DNA of 64,000 nt from Adiantum capillus-veneris (taxonomy: Eukaryota > Streptophyta > Polypodiopsida > Polypodiales > Pteridaceae): contig CM043945.1 of the NCBI GenBank assembly GCA_014529385.2, positions 139,974,241 through 140,038,240 on the forward strand, given 5' to 3'. The position numbers and the translations under genes were made by a program. The stretch's first letter is position 1. Each line of letters begins with the position of its first letter. The notes beneath the pieces were generated by a model. That model saw nothing but the letters and a program-made list of their open reading frames with translations. It did no database searches and was not told the DNA's origin. Shown one piece after another: positions 58,113 through 64,000 of the stretch.

Positions 58113-61100
58113 TTGGTTGGAGATCAGCCAAACACAGATGCCACGGAGTTGTGCAGAGCTTGGGGCAAAGTTAGAGACCAGACAATGCTGGTTTTCTTTG
58201 ATCCAGGAGCCCGTGCAAATTTTATATCACCAGAATTGGCATCAAAGTTGGGCATTCGTGCAGAGGAGATGGGTATGACAGGCGAAGCAGGTTTGGCATG
58301 CCCAGGACATTCAGAGCCTGTTACTCCCATTCTGGGAAAGCTTTGTCTGCACATTCAGAGATATGTGGATGCGGAAGAATTTCATATTATGCCGCTTGAG
58401 GGCTGTGATGTGTTATTGGGTATCCCATGGTGTTACAGGTTGCATGCTATGGTGGATACTTACAACAAAAAGATTACCCTTGTACATAGAGGAAAGACTC
58501 ATGTCCTTGATGTAAAGCTTAAAGGCGAGTCTGTTCCAGTTGTTTCTGCTTCTGCTATTTCATCTGTAATAAAGAATCATCTTTCTGCGTACTTGATCTT
58601 TGCAAAAGAAGTACCTCAAGTTGTATCTAATTTGTCTACCTTAGATAAAGACATGTCAACTTTTTTGAGTGGTTTCAGTGATTGTTTTTCGGACTCTTTG
58701 CCAGGGGAGTTACCTCCTGAGAGACCTGAGGATCATACTATAGATCTTGTGCCAGGTTCTAGTCCACCGAATAGACCACCATACAGGGTTACTGCAGCCC
58801 AGCAGAAAGAGATTATGGGTCAGGTCAACGAGCTTTTAGAGAAGGGGTTGATTCAGCCGAGTTCATCCCCTTTTTGTTCGCCTGTACTCTTAGTGCAGAA
58901 GAAGGATGGTTCATGGCGCATGTGCATTGACTATCGCGCCTTGAATAAGAATACTATCAAGAACAGGTTCCCCATACCGAGGATAGATGACATTCTTGAT
59001 CGGCTTGAGGGAGCGTCATTGTTGTTTACAAGAATAGACCTAAAGAGCGGGTATCATCAGATACGCATTAGACCAGAAGATGTCCATAAGACTGCGTTCA
59101 GGACAACATTTGGTCTCTTTGAGTTTCTTGTCATGCCATTTGGTCTCACAAATGCTCCTGCCACATTTAATAGAATGATGGACATAATTTTTAGACCACA
59201 TAGAAACTTCGTGGGTACCTTCTTTGATGACATGATTGTCTACTCAAAGTCTGAAGAGGAGCATAGGGATCACTTGACCGTAGTTTTCAATGAGCTACGC
59301 AAGAATAGGCTACTCATCAATGCGAAGAAAAGTGAGTTCTTTTTGCAAGAAATTCACTTCCTTGGGCACATTGTTTCAAAGGATGGGGTACGCATGGATC
59401 CCGCTAAAGTGGAAGCAATTAGGTCATGGCCAGACTTGAAGTCCGTACATGACATTCGAAGCTTTCTAGGCTTATGTTCCTATTACAGGAGGTTCATCCG
59501 AAATTTTGTTGAGATTGCTTCTCCACTCCATGCACTGCAAGGAAAAGGAGTTACTTTCAAGTGGACAGCCAAGGAAATTTTAGCGTTGAAACACTTGAAA
59601 GAGAAGCTGACTTCAGATCCGGTAATTATTTTGCCAGATCTTTCTAAACCTTTTGTGGTTCAATGTGATGCGTGTGGCCATAGTCTTGGTGCAGTTTTAA
59701 TGCAGAATGGCCGAGTAGTCGCATATGAGAGCAGAATTCTTTTGAAGACTGAAAGGAACTTGCAAGTCTATGAGAAAGAATTGCTGGCAGTAATTCATGC
59801 TCTCACTAGTTGGAAACACTATTTGCTAGGGGCTGATTTTGTTGTCCAAACGGATCATCAAACCTTGCGATATTTTCTTACACAGACGAAGTTGTCTGAG
59901 AAGCACATGCGATGGGCAAACATCTTGTCAATGTTCCATTTTCAGATTGTGCATGTGCAAGGGAAAAGAACGTGGTCGCTGATGCGTTGTCATGAAAGCC
60001 CCAAATTTCAGCAGTGTCAATTCCGTACCATTGTGAACTAGACGAAATGAAGACACAATATGCTGAAGATTCAGATTTTGCAAGGATCTATGACCAGCTT
60101 GTTGATGGGCAACATCATGAGCACTATATGCTTAAGAATGACTTTCTCATGATGCATGGAAAGTTATGCGTTACTAAACAGTTACGGCCAAAGATTTTGA
60201 TGGAAAGTCATGTTCCACCTTATGCTGGGCATCGTGGAATTGATGCGACAGTGAAAGGGGTTGAGGCATTCTTCTATTGGCCAGCTTTGCGTCAAGATGT
60301 TGACACATTTGTAAGATCATGCTTAGCATGCCAAAAAGTCAAATTTGACAGACAAAAGCAACCGGGATTGTTGCAGCCATTGTCGATCCCTGATAGGCCA
60401 TGGGAAAGTATAGCAATGGACTTTATCTTTGATCTTCCAAGGACGCAAACAGGAAATGATGGGATTTGGACTATCATTTGTAGGTTCAGTAAGTAGGCCC
60501 ATTTCATTCCTGTTAGGAAGAAGATAAAGCCAGAACACATGGTCAAGATATTCATGAGCAATATCTTTAAATATCATGGGATGCCTTAGTCAATTGTCAG
60601 TGACAGGGATCCACGTATGACGAGTCTTTTCTGGAAGGCATTGTTTGAGAACATGGGCACTACGCTCAAGTTCTCTTCTTCGTTTCATCCGCAAATTGAT
60701 GGACAGTTAGAAGAGGCAAATTCTACTGTCTTGGACCTACTCAAATGTTATGTCTCAAAGCACAAGGCAACTTGGGAACACCATCTCCCATTGGTTGAAT
60801 ATGCTTACAATAACACTGTGCATACATCAACAGATAAGGCACCATTTGAGATAGTGGAAGGAGGAAAGAAAGTCCCACCCATTTTGCAGACTAAGGACAA
60901 GATATTTGAGGCAGACAAGTATGTGCAAGATATGGATGAAACATACAGGAAGATAAAGATTGCTCTTGATAAAACTCAGGCTAAGCAAAAGAAAGCTGTT
61001 GATCGTCACCGTCGTGAACTTGTATTTTCACTTGGTGATTGGGTACTTTTGCGCTTTGAAAAGGCCAGGTTAAGGAAAAGGAAAGGCAAGGAACGCTTGT

Positions 61101-61492
61101 TTCCTAAGCTCAGTATGCGATATTATGGTCCTTTTCAGATTTCAGAAAAGATCAGCGATGTAGCTTACAAGTTAAAGCTACCAGAAGGCTGGAAAATACA
61201 TAATGCTTTTCATGTCAGCCTTCTAAGGCCCTTTGTTGGTGATGTGCCAGAGAATATGCTTGATGAGGAACAACCTGAAGTGGAAGAATTGGATGAAATC
61301 CTTGTTCCTGAACAGATATTGGCACATAAAGAAAGAAAGGTTTGAGGAAAAGTTGCAAGACGCTATTTGCTGAAGTTCAAGAACTATCCATCATTAGATG
61401 CCAAATGGATGGAAGAGTCTGAATTGCTTGATTCACCTCAGCTATTGCAAATGTATCTTGAAGCCTTTCAAATGGAACCCACAGTGACTTGA
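58113..61492 (+). pseudogene. G2 pol: protease, RT, RNase H, integrase, chromodomain-like tail
   Basis: The first frame is open for 642 codons (58113-60041). Protease is FFDPGARANFI, with DPG instead of DSG. RT has WRMCIDYRALNKNT, FTRIDLKSGYHQI, MPFGLTNAPATFNRMMD and catalytic FFDDMIVYS, where YVDD is usual. RNase H has VQCDACGHSLGAVL and VQTDHQTLRYF. A shift near 59968 leads to the integrase finger (AGHRGI...CLACQK), then the core PWESIAMDFIFDLP. TAG codons are at about 60495 and 60587. The core continues SDRDPRMTS and HPQIDGQLEEANS, then SMRYYGPFQI, HNAFHVSLLRPF, and RRYLLKFKNYPSLDAKWMEE. It ends at 61492. Few lesions remain, so it died fairly recently. Confidence 0.92.
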
Positions 61493-61801
61493 TGCAGCCT
61501 TTTTGGAGCAAGGCAAGAGCATGGTTCATGATGCTCAAGAGAGTAGTTAAGCAATTGTATCTACTCTTTCCATACAGAATTTAGCTAGAGAAGTTTGTGC
61601 TCAAGAGTACACTAGAAGACTTCTATGCTTGATATATGTGTCGTAGCCAGGTTGGTGGGATTGTTTAATCGTCCAACGCTACATTTCCGGAAGCATGTAT
61701 ATCTTGGATTCCCATCATAGAATATATGTGATATCAGGAGATATCTGCATGTATTATTGGCATGCAAGCGAGGTCGCTTGCAGTATTTCAAGGGTGGGGT
61801 G
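61493..61801 (+). other. G2 3' untranslated region and polypurine tract
   Basis: Non-coding. It ends CAAGGGTGGGGTG (about 61789-61801) directly before the 3' LTR. Confidence 0.75.
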
Positions 61802-62530
61802 TGTCACCGGGAGGTGTATTTTTCTTGTTGCCTTTCGTAAATAAGTATTAGATATATTTATTTTATTTTTACTTGTTTGTCCCAAAACCCTTGAAAAGGT
61901 GCAAGTGGACATTGCATGGCCAGTGTGAAACGGCTGCAGCCAAATGGGTTTCTCACATCGGGGATCTAGGTCGGTCAGACAGGGACTGCCCGGGCCAGTT
62001 AGCATTGAATTCTGATGAGTATGGAAGCTCGTGTGCGCCAAACTGGAATTTGGGCCACTCGTCAAGTCACTGCAACTTTATAAGTTGAAAGGGGCCAATA
62101 AATTAACCCACATTGTAGATGTTGGTCAAATGGTAGTCTTCAATGATGGTCAGGAGATCGATAGGGACGCCATGGAAGCATCTCCTAAAATTTAGGGAAT
62201 TGCTATTTTTGACCGGAAAATGTGTTCGCGTCATTAGCTTTGGAATGACAAGGGGAACATTTTATTGCTCTGGTGCCAAGTCAACTGACGCACCAGTTGA
62301 GATATTTTTAGCAGGGAAAGCCCAAACTCGGAAACTGGGCGACGTGTCAGCCTGTGAGCGATTCTGCCACTCTGGGAGGCAAAAACGAGCTGCATATCAT
62401 CAAAGGGGGCGCCATTTTCAGCCTGAGGTGGATTGTAGCAGGTACAGAAGCTATGGAATGCTTACCTTGCCCTCTATGCACAGTATGGTGACGGGAGTGA
62501 TGCCCCGCACGCTACATACTGCTCTCTTTC
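61802..62530 (+). mobile_element. 3' LTR of G2, truncated by G3
   Basis: It starts TGTCACCGGGAGGTG and matches the 5' LTR closely to CTCTCTTTC at 62530, where the G3 LTR begins. Confidence 0.92.
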
Positions 62531-62990
62531 TGTAACAAACTTGGACACTCCAAGTCAAGAATCAACCGCGACAGCACCAAATAACCACTTCAAAACAATT
62601 CACAGATCACAATAGATTTGCACTGGCCCGGCGGAGTTCCGTGCCTAGAGATATTGGCCCCAAAGACTGGCGCCCCTTTCGGTATTTCTTTTTGTATTAA
62701 TCAATCATCAAAGTACAAGAGAGCGGTTAGGGTTTCACTCTCAGACTCTGCGTCCAGATGCTCTGAGAAGTGAGGCCCTCACCACTAATTTAAAGGTTAC
62801 AAGGGATGCCCAAAAGCAGAGCCCCAAAAGCTTTCAAAATCAAAAGCATCAGTTCTCTCTCTTAGAGAGTCTCTTTTTTTTTTTAAATTTTAAAAAAAAA
62901 GCAAGTTCTCTCTCTTTCATGCAAAAAGCAACGCCCAAAAGCTGCCAGCGCAAATTGCGGCGCAATTTCCGGAAAATCCGTACAACCCTG

Positions 62991-63000
62991 CCACGTGGCA
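62991..63000. promoter_or_regulatory. G-box-like motif in G3 LTR
   Basis: CCACGTGGCA contains the palindrome CACGTG, the core bound by plant bZIP and bHLH factors. It is adjacent to the telo-box cluster, in the U3 part by orientation. Function is inferred only. Confidence 0.4.
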
Positions 63001-63011
63001 CTGGCGCCAGA

Positions 63012-63132
63012 AATTAGGGTTTCAGCCAGCAGTTAGGGTTTCCAGAAATTAGGGTTTGCTGCGAATTAGGGTTTTTGGCAGTTTTTAGGGTTTGCAGGAA
63101 TTTTAGGGTTTCTGGCAGAAATTAGGGTTTCT
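63012..63132 (-). promoter_or_regulatory. Cluster of seven telo-box motifs in G3 LTR
   Basis: TTAGGGTTT (sense AAACCCTAA) occurs seven times in about 120 bp, spaced by unrelated 5-12 bp stretches such as GCAG and CCAG. An eighth copy lies near 62738. The irregular spacing shows it is not a telomere remnant. Telo-boxes occur in promoters of plant genes active in dividing cells, so an upstream regulatory role is plausible. Confidence 0.55.
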
Positions 63133-63161
63133 GCTGTCCGCCATGTCAACACTATGTGACA

Positions 63162-63761
63162 TACCCCCCTCTTGAAAACATTGTAATCGACCGCGATTAT
63201 GTCCGCAAAACCGACAAAAGCCATAAACCGTCTTAGCAGACACTGACTGTTAGTACCTACGTACTAGGAACACACATCTAGCACATGTACAAAATCGACA
63301 GTCACATCACACGACATCACAGGACATCACTAGACATCACAGGACATCACATGACATTCAACATTCATTCGGATCTTAGACCATGATTTATCGGCAATGT
63401 AGCTAGCAATCACATCTAGGTCCAATCGGGACCTCATCGATGTCCGATTGACTAACCCCTATTGCAACCATGTCTATTCGAGATCAATCAGACCAAAATG
63501 CTGCAGTCATCTCGGCTATCAGTTCCTGCACTCACAAGAAGTCAAGAACAAATCAGTATCATTATCAGGAATTCCATTTCATAAAGTCATCCAGCAGAAT
63601 ACAGTCAGCTCTCAGTATCCCTGAAGCTCAAAGAGACATCAGTGACTTTAGTATCAAAATCGAGGCATCTGCTGACAAAGGAGTGGAGTAACTCCCCTCT
63701 TGTGCATTCCACTGCACCAGATCTTCGGCCAAGCTGAATTCTGGGTTCCATTTGGAGTAGA
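63162..63761 (-). other. G3 3' untranslated region and polypurine tract
   Basis: Non-coding. The polypurine tract is at 63162-63173 in sense orientation. A 10-bp tandem repeat (GACATCACAN) lies at about 63303-63352. Confidence 0.7.
63303..63352. repeat. 10-bp tandem repeat in G3
   Basis: About five copies of GACATCACAN occur in a row, the last base or two of each unit varying. Confidence 0.85.
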
Positions 63762-64000
63762 CTATGCTAAACCAAAAGCATCGAGGTAAAGTTTCACAAT
63801 CTGAGGAGTATCTGCTAGGTCCTCCTCCTCCGTCCACTTCGCATCAAGTGCAGGATAATTCTTGAACTTAACCAAGAACCGCCTTCGGACTTTACCCTTA
63901 TTCTTCGTATCCTTATGTGCCAAAATCTGTTCAGGAATAAGGATCTCCTCGTTTTCTTCCACTTCGGGTTGCTCATCAGGCTCCCCATCATCAGGCACAT
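63762..64000 (-). pseudogene. G3 pol C-terminal end, continues past the window
   Basis: The minus-strand frame reads EPDEQPEVEENEEILIPEQI, then RRRFLVKFKNYPALDAKW and LADTPQIVKLYLDAFGLA, stop at 63762. It closely resembles the chromodomain-like end of G2 pol, so G3 is a related but distinct gypsy element. There is no lesion in the visible part, so it could be a live copy; most of the gene is outside the window. Confidence 0.85.

Larger units (their letters stand above)
54877..62530 (+). mobile_element. Ty3/gypsy element G2, nearly complete
   Basis: It has a 5' LTR from 54877, gag, protease, RT, RNase H, integrase and chromodomain-like tail in gypsy order, then a polypurine tract and a 3' LTR from 61802. 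The 3' LTR is cut at 62530 by element G3. Over about 730 aligned LTR bases I count about 22 mismatches. The element sits in LINE 2. CCTGT (54872-54876) would be its target duplication, but the right side is not in view. Confidence 0.92.
62531..63161 (-). mobile_element. 3' LTR of element G3 (631 bp)
   Basis: In sense orientation it starts TGTCACATAGTGTTGACA, after the purine tract AAGAGGGGGGTA (63162-63173), and ends GTTTGTTACA. It sits inside the G2 LTR. CTTTC (62526-62530) is the expected target duplication. It contains a telomere-motif cluster and the shared GGCGCC block (62655-62691). Confidence 0.85.

Noticed and set aside
63012-63132. Interstitial telomere
   Set aside because: TTTAGGG-type motifs are separated by unrelated bases and lie within a defined LTR. 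A telomere remnant would be uninterrupted repeats.

Overview
The window is nuclear DNA of a land plant, most likely a fern. It shows plant-type Ty3/gypsy and Ty1/copia retrotransposons, LINEs with a C-terminal zinc-knuckle region, a PLS-class pentatricopeptide repeat (PPR) gene, an F-box/kelch-like gene fragment and a HIT/CCCH gene with one intron. The wording of the PPR repeats and the abundance of long (GA)n, (CA)n and (GT)n tracts point to a fern. That assignment is an inference from memory of such families, not a database result. There is no bacterial, phage, rRNA, tRNA or CRISPR content.

Layout. 1-5370: 3' half of a Ty3/gypsy element (G1) whose integrase is split by a clean solo LTR. 5371-11097: decayed Ty1/copia element, its 3' LTR, then a second truncated copy and another LTR. 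12265-14553: PPR gene without a full C-terminal domain. 15758-16932 plus 37819-37916: one F-box/kelch-like gene, split by a 20.9-kb nested insertion. 16933-37818: composite minus-strand element (LTR, gag, LTR, gag, LTR fragment) bounded by AAGTG on both sides. Its gag is interrupted by a 9.4-kb non-coding LTR element (E1), which is in turn interrupted by a 3.5-kb gag-only element. 38400-43188: minus-strand LINE. 43200-about 45700: 5' part of another minus-strand LTR element (G4). 45900-47340: microsatellite-rich block. 47400-47760: PPR fragment. 49031-50183: HIT/CCCH gene. 51384-54871: second LINE, minus strand. 54877-62530: nearly complete Ty3/gypsy element (G2) with two LTRs. 62531-64000: end of a minus-strand Ty3/gypsy element (G3) inserted into the 3' LTR of G2.

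Only two loci look like host genes that may still work: the PPR gene and the HIT/CCCH gene. The rest is a retrotransposon graveyard whose insertion order can be read from target-site duplications: F-box gene, then the composite element, then E1, then the gag-only element. The most unusual signal is in the composite element. Its gag has no usable start codon, while both of its LTRs carry the same 47-codon open frame on the transcript strand, ending in a phase-0 splice donor. An in-frame splice acceptor lies just before gag. This suggests that the first coding exon of gag sits inside the LTR.
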